From Castellaniella sp035707805 (lineage in GTDB: Bacteria; Pseudomonadota; Gammaproteobacteria; Burkholderiales; Burkholderiaceae_B): a stretch of DNA of 42,517 bases. Both the position numbers and the translations under genes were made by a program. Of this stretch, positions 31,660 to 38,436 are shown one piece after another. The notes beneath the pieces were generated by a model that saw only the letters and a list, made by a program, of their open reading frames with translations, was not told the origin of the DNA and did no database searches. The stretch covers positions 1-42,517 of the forward strand of contig DASSTS010000016.1 of the NCBI GenBank assembly GCA_035707805.1. Direction: 5' to 3'. Within the stretch, counting starts at the first letter, position 1. Each line of letters begins with the position of its first letter.

Positions 31660-31668
31660 GGGCGGGGC

Positions 31669-32097
31669 TCAGAAAGAGATCTGTTCAAGAATGGAAGCGT
31701 CCAGTTGGTTGACGTCCTGCAGGCTGCGGGCTTCCCATTGCTCGCGGTTCCACAGTTCAAAACCCGACCCCAACCCCAGCAGCATGACCTCGCGTGTCAG
31801 GCCGGCCGCCTCGCGCAGTTCCGGCGCAACCAGGATGCGGCCCGCCGAGTCCATCTCCACGTCCTGGGCGCTTCCCAGGACGAAACGCTGCAGGGGCCGG
31901 GCGGCCGCGGGCAGCGCCGCGATCTGGGCGCGCTTGGTTTGCCAGGTGGAACGGGGATAGAGCATCAGGCAGCCGTCCGGATGACGCGTCAGGGTCAGAC
32001 AGCCCTGTTCCTCGGCCAGCAGGGCGTCACGATACCGGGCCGGGATGGACATCCGGCCCTTGGCATCCAAAGTCAACGCGCTGCTTCCCTGAAACAC
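31669..32097 (-). CDS. mraZ: Transcriptional regulator MraZ
   Basis: MraZ is a DNA-binding repressor of the dcw cluster with two SpoVT/AbrB-like half domains that assembles into a ring. The 142-residue product shows both half-domain signatures, LDAKGRMSIPARYRD (10-24) and DSAGRILVAPELREAAG (about 82-98). Translation starts at GTG (32097): the residues FQGSSALTLDAKGR match the family start, and GGGAGGA lies eight bases before the GTG. That ribosome site overlaps one of the two MraZ-type boxes. It is the first gene of the cluster. Confidence 0.96.
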   Translation of the reverse strand: MFQGSSALTLDAKGRMSIPARYRDALLAEEQGCLTLTRHPDGCLMLYPRSTWQTKRAQIAALPAAARPLQRFVLGSAQDVEMDSAGRILVAPELREAAGLTREVMLLGLGSGFELWNREQWEARSLQDVNQLDASILEQISF

Positions 32098-32108
32098 GGG
32101 GGGAGTCC

Positions 32109-32143
32109 TCCCACTTCATGACACAAAAGTCTACTTCGCCCCA
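32109..32143 (-). promoter_or_regulatory. MraZ-type operator boxes (TGGGG and TGGGA)
   Basis: On the minus strand TGGGG (32143-32139) and TGGGA (32113-32109) lie exactly 30 bases apart, start to start. MraZ is known to bind TGGGN repeats spaced by ten bases. At the two ten-base steps between them the sequence reads TAGAC and TGTCA, which may be decayed boxes. The first box touches the -10 element and the second overlaps the mraZ ribosome site, so binding could block both steps. Confidence 0.6.
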
Positions 32144-32171
32144 CTCTACGGGATCCCTCGCAGGCGGTCAA
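32143..32171 (-). promoter_or_regulatory. Candidate promoter of the dcw cluster
   Basis: On the minus strand TTGACC (32171-32166) is followed after exactly 17 bases by TAGAGT (32148-32143). The -35 matches consensus at five of six positions and the -10 at four of six. The start would fall near 32136, giving a leader of about 40 bases before the mraZ GTG. The bases upstream (to about 32280) are clearly AT-rich in an otherwise GC-rich window, as expected for a strong promoter region. Confidence 0.6.
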
Positions 32172-32348
32172 GGAGAAAATCTAAATTTCTTCAATGACAA
32201 CAAGCACTTACAACTACTTTTAACAAAACCGCGGCAAATAAATTCCTGAAAAATCAATAGCCTGGAAATCAAACTGAAAGTCCTTTATCAGGTCGAGGGC
32301 ATTGAGGCCCCGCCCCGCCTCCCACGGCGGGCCTGCGCCAATCCCTGA

Positions 32349-32377
32349 TTGACAGGGGCGGGGGCAGCCTATGTAAT
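32349..32377 (+). promoter_or_regulatory. Strong sigma-70 promoter of the amino acid binding protein gene
   Basis: TTGACA (32349-32354), a perfect -35, is followed after 17 bases by TGTAAT (32372-32377), five of six matches to the -10. The leader to the ATG at 32497 would be about 113 bases. It fires away from the mraZ promoter about 180 bases to the left. Confidence 0.75.
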
Positions 32378-32496
32378 GAAGCGGTGCCCAGCCTCGCGGC
32401 CGCATCCGGCCACCGGCGCGTGCCAGACTCGAAAGCATCCGAGCCTTTTTTGTGTTTGCCTGCCATCCCGTCAGTCACCAGAAAGGAGACAATCGT

Positions 32497-33846
32497 ATGT
32501 CGGATCAGACTTCTTCCCCCCAATCGCGTCGCCGCTTCCTGCAGTCCGTCGGGGCCACGGGCGGCGTCCTGATGCTCGGGGGCGTCCTGCCGCTGCATCG
32601 CGCCCTGGCGGCGGGGACGCCGCCCGCCATCAATCTGGGCCAGGTACTGCCCATGACGGGCTCGGCGGCTGAATTCGGCCCCTACTACCGCGATGCGGTC
32701 CGCCTGGCCGTCGACCAGATCAACACGGCCGCCAAAGAGGTCTTCGGCGGCCCCATCATCGCCCACCACGTCACGGCCGACAGCGCGACGCTGCCGACGG
32801 TCGGCGTCCAGGCCGCGCGTCAGATGGTCGACACCCAGCACACGCCGATCATCATCAACGGCTGGTCCAGCGGGGTCACGGTGGCGGTGGCGACGTCGGT
32901 GACGATTCCCTCCGGCGTCCTGCAGATCGGCAACGGCACCACCTCGCCGCTGGTCAGCGTGCTGCCCGCGGACGCCAAGGCCGACCTGCTGTTCCGCACC
33001 AGCGCCTCGGACGCCATGCAGGGCGTGGTCGCGGCCCAGTTCGTCAACGGCGAGATCGACCCCAACTACAAGTTCAAGCGCGTCGCCACCATCTACATCA
33101 ACAATCCCTACGGACAAGGCCTGTCCAACGCCTTTGCCATGGCCTTCAAGAAACGCGGGGGCACCGTCCTGGCCGAGGTCCCGCACCCCGAGGAAGTCCA
33201 GCCCACCTACAAGTCCATGCTCTCCCAGGCGCTCAAGGACAAGCCCGACCTCCTGCTCATCGTCAGCTATCCGGCCCACACCATCGCCATCTGCAAGGAA
33301 TCGCGCGACACCTTCAATTTCACCAACTGGCAGTTCACCGATGGCAACGCCAGCATCGACATCATCAAAGAGGTCGGCGCCAAGGCCATGGACGGCCGCT
33401 ACGGCACTGCGCCCGGCGAGGACACCACCACGCAGTCCTACAAGGACTTCGCCAAGACCTACATGGAGACCTACAAGTACGACCACTTCCCGCCGTTCAC
33501 CACCTGCTCCTACGATGCCGGGCTGGTGGCGGGGCTGGCGATGGCGGCCGCCGTCGCCGACGGCGCCACCGACGCCTCCAAGATCACAGGCACGGTCCTG
33601 CGCGACCAGTTGCGCAAGGTCGCCAACCCGCCCGGCGACATGATTGACGGCGGCGACCAGGCTCGGGTCACCGAGATGCTGAAAGCCCTGAAGGCCAAGA
33701 AAGACATCAACTACAACGGGGTCGCCGGGCCCTGCGACTTCGACAAGAACGGGGACGTCATCACGCCCGTCAACATCTGGAAGTACTCCGGCGACAAGAT
33801 CGAGACCGTGAAGATGATCGCCGCCAAGGACATCCCGGCCGGCTGA
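32497..33846 (+). CDS. Branched-chain amino acid type ABC transporter substrate-binding protein, Tat-exported
   Basis: This 449-residue periplasmic binding protein (Peripla_BP_6 family) should capture the ligand for the LivGFHM-type importer encoded next to it. The N-terminus is a twin-arginine signal: SRRRFLQS (10-17), a Gly/Leu-rich hydrophobic stretch, and AxA-type cleavage near ALAAG (36-40), so it is exported folded. The mature domain opens with INLGQVLPMTGSAAEFG, the usual first strand and ligand loop of LivJ-like proteins, and has VATIYINNPYGQGL further on. The ligand could be an amino acid, amide or aromatic compound. ATG at 32497 has AAAGGAG nine bases upstream; the longer open frame is rejected. 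Confidence 0.87.
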   Translation: MSDQTSSPQSRRRFLQSVGATGGVLMLGGVLPLHRALAAGTPPAINLGQVLPMTGSAAEFGPYYRDAVRLAVDQINTAAKEVFGGPIIAHHVTADSATLPTVGVQAARQMVDTQHTPIIINGWSSGVTVAVATSVTIPSGVLQIGNGTTSPLVSVLPADAKADLLFRTSASDAMQGVVAAQFVNGEIDPNYKFKRVATIYINNPYGQGLSNAFAMAFKKRGGTVLAEVPHPEEVQPTYKSMLSQALKDKPDLLLIVSYPAHTIAICKESRDTFNFTNWQFTDGNASIDIIKEVGAKAMDGRYGTAPGEDTTTQSYKDFAKTYMETYKYDHFPPFTTCSYDAGLVAGLAMAAAVADGATDASKITGTVLRDQLRKVANPPGDMIDGGDQARVTEMLKALKAKKDINYNGVAGPCDFDKNGDVITPVNIWKYSGDKIETVKMIAAKDIPAG

Positions 33847-33855
33847 CCGCCACCG

Positions 33856-33899
33856 GCGTCCATGAAAAAGGCCGCGCAAGCGGCCTTTTTCATGGACGC
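33856..33899. terminator. Bidirectional terminator between the binding protein gene and livM
   Basis: A perfect 20-bp inverted repeat (33856-33875 and 33880-33899) with a GCAA loop contains AAAAAGGCCGC and GCGGCCTTTTT. Each strand therefore ends a GC stem in a T run. It lies 10 bases after the plus-strand stop and 15 bases after the minus-strand livM stop, so it can end both transcripts. Confidence 0.9.
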
Positions 33900-33913
33900 G
33901 TCCGGCGCGCGGG

Positions 33914-35116
33914 TCAGTTCTCGGGTTCTTGCAGGAATCGGGACACGCGCTTTTTCTCGGGCAGGATGCCCTGGGGGCGGTACAGCACGATGAGCGCGAG
34001 CAGCAGCCCGACGAATGCCCAGCGCAGGAAAGACATGCGCGAGGCCACGTCGGGGGCGACCCCCTGCAGCGCGACCTGCAGGTAGTCCGTGATGAAACCG
34101 GTGCCGCTCCAGACCGCCCAGATGACGAAGGCCCCGAGGATCGCGCCCTTGTTGTTGCCGCTGCCCCCCAGCATGAGCATCACCCAGACCAGGAAGGTCG
34201 CGAACAGCGGCTTGAAGTGGCTGTAGTCGATGGTGACCATGTAGGGCGCGTACAGGGCGCCCGCCACGCCGATGATGATGGCGCCCAGCACGAAGGACTG
34301 CACGCGCAGGGATTTGACGTGCTTGCCGTTCATGGCGGCGGAGTCTTCCTCGTCGCGGACCGCGCGCAGCGCACGTCCCCAGGGCGATCGCACCATGGCT
34401 TCCAGCACGACGTACACCAGTGCAAGGCCCAGCGTGACGATCACCAGGTACAGGTAGCTGTAGTCCCGCGGCTGCATGATGGACAGGACGGGATTCAGCG
34501 CATCGGGCAGCCAGGCGCAGCCGCCGCTGTCGAAGACGCAGGACAGCGGCTGGGGGATGCCCGACATGGGCTGCGGGCCGTTGGCCAGCCAGCGCTCGTT
34601 CTGGAAGATGAGCCGGATGATCTCGGCGATCCCCAGCGTGGCGATGGCCAGGAAATCGGCGCGCAGGTGCAGGATGGGCTGCGCGATCAGGTAGGCCACC
34701 ACGCCTGCCATGATGCCCGCGGCGATCACGCCGATCAGGTAGGGCGCGTTCAGCCCGAACCACTGCTGCGCATAGGCCGCCATCAAGCCGGCGGGCGCCG
34801 AGGTGACGAACAGCGCCATCGTGAACGCCCCCACCGCGAAGAAACCCGCCACGCCGAAGTCGAGGTGGCCGTTGTAGCCCCATTGCGCATTGAGCCCGAG
34901 CGAGAGGATCGCGTAGATGGTCGCCATGATGCTGAAGGACACCAGGTAATCCATGATGCCGGGCAGCCAGCCGGCGATGCCAAAGGCCAGGACGCATCCC
35001 AGCACGATGGCGGCCGGCAGGCGGACCCGCCAGCGCCAGCGCGAGAACAGCAGGCACCCCAGCAGGACGGCGGGGATCAGCAGGAAGCAGGCTTTGAGCA
35101 GATGCAGAGAATCCAT
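33914..35116 (-). CDS. livM: Branched-chain amino acid ABC transporter permease LivM
   Basis: LivM is one of two inner-membrane permease subunits of the LIV-type importer. The 400-residue product has about ten hydrophobic helices and the typical LivM blocks NAQWGYNGHLDFGVAGFFAVGA (read from residue about 76), FLAIATLGIAEIIRLIF and the cytoplasmic coupling segment SPWGRALRAVRDEEDSAAMNG. It ends with LYRPQGILPEKKR. TAGGAA lies seven bases before the ATG, and livH ends ten bases upstream. It is the last gene of the livG-F-H-M operon. Confidence 0.93.
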   Translation of the reverse strand: MDSLHLLKACFLLIPAVLLGCLLFSRWRWRVRLPAAIVLGCVLAFGIAGWLPGIMDYLVSFSIMATIYAILSLGLNAQWGYNGHLDFGVAGFFAVGAFTMALFVTSAPAGLMAAYAQQWFGLNAPYLIGVIAAGIMAGVVAYLIAQPILHLRADFLAIATLGIAEIIRLIFQNERWLANGPQPMSGIPQPLSCVFDSGGCAWLPDALNPVLSIMQPRDYSYLYLVIVTLGLALVYVVLEAMVRSPWGRALRAVRDEEDSAAMNGKHVKSLRVQSFVLGAIIIGVAGALYAPYMVTIDYSHFKPLFATFLVWVMLMLGGSGNNKGAILGAFVIWAVWSGTGFITDYLQVALQGVAPDVASRMSFLRWAFVGLLLALIVLYRPQGILPEKKRVSRFLQEPEN

Positions 35117-35126
35117 GGCGTGGTTC

Positions 35127-36209
35127 CTAGCGTTGAGCGAACAGCCCCTGGGGCCGCATCAGCAGCACCAGCACCATCAGGACGAAGGCGACCGCCGGTC
35201 CGTAGGCCGGGTTCAGGAAAGCGGAGGTCAGCTGCATGGCGATGCCGATGATGATGGAGCCGACCAGCGCCCCCCAGGCGCTGCCGATCCCGCCCATGAT
35301 GACCGCGGCGAACAGCGGCAGCAGCAGCACGAAGCCCATGTCCGGGCGCATCTGCGATGCCAGGCCGTACATGACCCCGCCAGTCGCGGCCAGCCCCGCG
35401 CCGATGGACCAGGTCCAGGCGATCACCTGCTCGGTGTTGATGCCGCGCACCTGGGCGAGATCCGGGTTGTCCGCCGTCGCCCGCATGGCCTTGCCGATGC
35501 GGGTGCGCGTCAGCATCCAGTACAGCAGCGCCACCAGGATGATGGCCAGCGCAAACACGAACAGCTGGTCGGCCTGCAGGCGCAGCCCGAAGGGCAGCGA
35601 CAGGGCCGGGTTGGAGCGGCCGGAGTAATAGAAATGGAAGTCCGAACCCCAGATCAGGTAGACGATGCCCCGCAGCAGGAACTCCATGCCGAGCGACGCC
35701 ATGGCGAGCAGGACCAGCGGCGACTGGTGCCGGCGCAAGGGCCGGTACAGCAGCCGGTCGATCACGATGGCCACCACGGCCGTCACGGCCGCCGCCAGCA
35801 CCAGGCCCACGATCAGCTCCCAGCCGAACGAGAAGCGCCAGATCGGATTGGACTGCGGCAGGGCGAGGACCACGCCGTAGGTCACGTACGCCCCCAGGGT
35901 GAGGAACTCGCCGTGGGCGAAGTTCGGGAATTTCAGGACCCCGTAGCACAGCGTCAGGCCAATGCCGCCCAGCGCGATGATGCCTCCCAGCATCACGCCC
36001 CAGGCCGTCAGCGACAGCATGTCCTGGGCGCTGGTGCCCGAGAGCCAGCCGGCCACCCACATGCCGATCAGCACCAGCAGCAGTACGCCGCCCACGAAAC
36101 GGCTGCTGCGCGCCCCGCCGCTGTCGCGGGCGTCCACCGTCATGGTGTCGGGGGATTCCGGAGAGCCGGGAAGCGCGCCGCTCGTTGCGGTATTTGCCGA
36201 GTCGACCAT
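35127..36209 (-). CDS. livH: Branched-chain amino acid ABC transporter permease LivH
   Basis: LivH is the partner permease of LivM in the inner membrane. The 360-residue product has LCYGVLKFPNFAHGEFLTLGAYVTYG (from about residue 87), the LivH signature, and the coupling segment RTRIGKAMRATADNPDLAQVRGIN. About 45 residues, polar and rich in Ser, Asp and Gly, precede the first helix; this N-terminal extension is longer than usual. ATG at 36209 is chosen over the upstream ATG at 36242 because GGGAGGG sits seven bases before it. It begins four bases after livF. Confidence 0.92.
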   Translation of the reverse strand: MVDSANTATSGALPGSPESPDTMTVDARDSGGARSSRFVGGVLLLVLIGMWVAGWLSGTSAQDMLSLTAWGVMLGGIIALGGIGLTLCYGVLKFPNFAHGEFLTLGAYVTYGVVLALPQSNPIWRFSFGWELIVGLVLAAAVTAVVAIVIDRLLYRPLRRHQSPLVLLAMASLGMEFLLRGIVYLIWGSDFHFYYSGRSNPALSLPFGLRLQADQLFVFALAIILVALLYWMLTRTRIGKAMRATADNPDLAQVRGINTEQVIAWTWSIGAGLAATGGVMYGLASQMRPDMGFVLLLPLFAAVIMGGIGSAWGALVGSIIIGIAMQLTSAFLNPAYGPAVAFVLMVLVLLMRPQGLFAQR

Positions 36210-36213
36210 GGAA

Positions 36214-36921
36214 TCACCCTCCCAGATAGAGACGTCCGACATTCGGATCGTCGAGCAGGTCGCGGCCCGTGCCTTCGTGGCGGTTCTCGCCGTTGGCCAG
36301 CACGTAGCCGCGGTGCGCCATCCCCAGCGACTGCCGGGCGTTCTGCTCGACCATCAGGACGCCGATACCGTTGTCGTTGATCCGGGAGATCCGCTCGAAG
36401 ATCTCGTCGACCAGTTTCGGGGACAGGGCGGCTGTGGGTTCGTCCAGCAGCAGCAGCCGGGGATTCATCATCAGGGCGCTGCCCATGGCCACCATCTGCC
36501 GTTCGCCGCCCGACATCTTGCCGGCCAGTTGCCGGCGGCGCTGGCGCAGTTTCGGGAACATGTCGTAGACGCGCTCCTTGCTCGCCGTCAGGTCGACGGC
36601 CCCCATGGGGAAGGCGCCCATTTCCAGGTTTTCCTCGACGGTGAGCGAGGTGAAGACGTTGGCCACCTGGGGGACGTAGCACATGCCCAGCCGGACGATG
36701 CGGTGCGGCGCCTCGTGGGTGATGTCGTGGCCGTCGAAGACGATGGAGCCATGCCGGGGATGCAGCAGGCCGAAGATGGTCTTCATGAGGGTGGACTTGC
36801 CGGCGCCGTTGGGCCCGATGATGGAGACTACCTCGTCGGCCTCGACCCGGATCGACAAGGCGCGCAGGATTTCGGTGTCTCCGTACCCCGCCGTGACGGT
36901 ATCAACCTGCAGCAGCGGCAT
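36214..36921 (-). CDS. livF: Branched-chain amino acid ABC transporter ATPase LivF
   Basis: LivF is one of the two cytoplasmic ATPases of the importer. The 235-residue product has Walker A GPNGAGKST, the Q-loop YVPQVANVFTSLTVEENLE, the signature MSGGERQMVAMGSALM, Walker B LLLLDEPTAALSP and a C-terminal YLGG, all typical of LivF. The start is ATG at 36921, with GGAGGG five bases upstream; a TTG start 12 bases earlier is possible in frame but has no ribosome site. It overlaps the end of livG by 20 bases. Confidence 0.94.
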   Translation of the reverse strand: MPLLQVDTVTAGYGDTEILRALSIRVEADEVVSIIGPNGAGKSTLMKTIFGLLHPRHGSIVFDGHDITHEAPHRIVRLGMCYVPQVANVFTSLTVEENLEMGAFPMGAVDLTASKERVYDMFPKLRQRRRQLAGKMSGGERQMVAMGSALMMNPRLLLLDEPTAALSPKLVDEIFERISRINDNGIGVLMVEQNARQSLGMAHRGYVLANGENRHEGTGRDLLDDPNVGRLYLGG

Positions 36922-37732
36922 ATTGCCCTCCAAGGTAGGCTTCCAGGACCGCCTGGTCGTTGCGCACCGTGTCGGGATCGCCCTCGGCGAGCTTGCGCCC
37001 TTCGCTCATGACGATCACGGGGTCGCACAGGCTCATTACCATGTTCATGTCGTGCTCGATCAGCAGGAAGGTGATTCCGCGCTCGCGCGACAAGTACTGG
37101 ATGTTCCGGATGATGCTCTGCAGCAGCGTGCGGTTCACGCCGGCCGCCGGCTCGTCCAGCAGGATGATCTGGGGATCCGCCATCAGCATCCGCCCCATCT
37201 CGAGCAGCTTTTTCTGGCCACCGGACAGATTGGCCGCGTATTCGTGCTGGACGTGGGTGAGCTGCAGGTATTCCAGAACCTCGCGGGCCTTGTCCAGGTG
37301 GCGGGCTTCCTCGGACCGCACCTGGCCCGGGCGCAGCAGGGCGTTCCACCAGTGCTCGCCCGACTGCCCCGCCGGCACCAGCATCAGGTTTTCCAGCACG
37401 CTCATGGTGCCGTGCTCGCGGGGGATCTGGAAGGTGCGGCACAGGCCGCGGGCAAAGATCTGGTCCGGACGCAGGTGGCCGATGTCCTGGCCGTCCAGCA
37501 GGATCCTGCCGGAATCCGGCGGGATGAAGCCGGTGATGAGATTGAACACCGTGGTCTTGCCGGCCCCGTTGGGGCCGATCAGGCCGGTGATGGTGCCGCG
37601 TTCCACCTGGAACGAGCAATGGTCCACGGCCCGCAGGCCGCCGAAGCTTTTCGCCAGATCACGGACCTCGAGCAGCGGATGTCGCTGCCCGGCGTCCGTC
37701 TCCGACAGGGATGATGCTGTCGAATCTGCCAC
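36902..37732 (-). CDS. livG: Branched-chain amino acid ABC transporter ATPase LivG
   Basis: LivG is the second ATPase of the importer and the first gene of the operon. The 276-residue product has LEVRDLAKSFGGLRAVD, Walker A GPNGAGKTT, the LivG-type RTFQIPREHGTMSVLENL, signature LSGGQKKLLEMGRMLM and ILLDEPAAGVN. GTG at 37732 is chosen because AGGAG lies six bases before it; an upstream GTG (37756) and longer starts add non-conserved residues. Its promoter should lie between 37733 and the end of rnpB at about 37895, but I see no clear -35/-10 pair there. Confidence 0.92.
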   Translation of the reverse strand: MADSTASSLSETDAGQRHPLLEVRDLAKSFGGLRAVDHCSFQVERGTITGLIGPNGAGKTTVFNLITGFIPPDSGRILLDGQDIGHLRPDQIFARGLCRTFQIPREHGTMSVLENLMLVPAGQSGEHWWNALLRPGQVRSEEARHLDKAREVLEYLQLTHVQHEYAANLSGGQKKLLEMGRMLMADPQIILLDEPAAGVNRTLLQSIIRNIQYLSRERGITFLLIEHDMNMVMSLCDPVIVMSEGRKLAEGDPDTVRNDQAVLEAYLGGQYAAAAG

Positions 37733-37895
37733 CGATGTCTCCTGCTGGATTTCCACGGAAGGAATCCGGCCGGCGTACCTGCCGCGCTGGCGCGCCGCGG
37801 GCCGTCGGTTCGAAAGGGTGGTGTCAGGGTAGCACAGCCGCCGGCGCGGCCGTATGCGCAATATTCCCTATGCGCGCCTGCCCGGCGCAAGAAAA

Positions 37896-38299
37896 GGCGG
37901 AACAGATCTGTAGGCCGGATTTTGTACGCCGGGTTGCCCCGGCGGGCAATCATTCCTCTGGACAATCCATTGCTGGAATGCTCTAGCCATCTACCCGCAT
38001 GCTCGGGCGGGCCGCCCTGTCGGCACGAAGCCGGCGCATGCCTATTTGATGTTGCTCCCGATAGAGGTTGCCGCGTTTCACCCTGCCACGCCCCGCCGGC
38101 GCCAGCCGGCGGGCAGTACGGAGTGGCCGTACCGGAGACCATCCGTCCGGATGGACCCTCATGGCAGACTCGTCTCTGTGGCCCTGTTCCTCGGCTTGCC
38201 CCGAAGGGGTCGCCGGACGGCCGTTAGCCGCTATCGCGCCCGATGGAGTCCGGACCTTCCTCGATGCCTTGGCACCGCGATTGCCCGATCTGCCCCGCC
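37896..38299 (-). ncRNA. rnpB: RNase P RNA (bacterial type A)
   Basis: RnpB is the catalytic RNA that trims tRNA 5' ends. On the minus strand the conserved landmarks appear in order: GAGGAAGGTCCGGACTCC (P4 5' part), CCACAGAGACGAG, GGGTGAAACGCGGCAACC, AGAGGAATGATTGCC and ACAAAATCCGGCCTAC (P4 3' part). The ends are set by helix P1: GCGGGGCAGATC near the 5' end pairs over 12 bases with GATCTGTTCCGC near the 3' end. The length of about 404 nt fits a betaproteobacterial type A RNA. A TTTT run follows P1 directly. It fills most of the 704-base gap between livG and uup; exact ends are uncertain by a few bases. Confidence 0.96.
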
Positions 38300-38304
38300 C
38301 CCGG

Positions 38305-38310
38305 ATTGTA
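38305..38310 (-). promoter_or_regulatory. -10 element of rnpB
   Basis: TACAAT on the minus strand (38310-38305) lies six to seven bases before the 5' end of RNase P RNA inferred from helix P1, which is the right distance for transcription to start at the mature end. The expected -35 position is GC-rich and does not match consensus, so an extended or activated promoter is possible. Confidence 0.6.
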
Positions 38311-38436
38311 CGGCATGCCCGCCTGCCGGCGGGCAGCCCCGCCGCCAAACTGCGACAATAAGGCCCTGGGCGCCGCCCGCCGCTTTCAGCGCCGCCGCGC
38401 CGCCGCGTTCCGAACCCCCATTGCCGCTTCCGCCCG

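Noticed and set aside
32428..32451. Possible attenuator in the leader of the amino acid binding protein gene: CTCG/CGAG followed by six T
   Set aside because: The stem is only four base pairs with an eight-base loop, too weak for a terminator, and no leader peptide with branched-chain residues is visible.
38302..38436. Small gene or regulatory RNA between rnpB and uup
   Set aside because: Only a GACAAT -10-like hexamer and GC-rich short repeats are seen; no start codon with a ribosome site and no stable structure with a U run.
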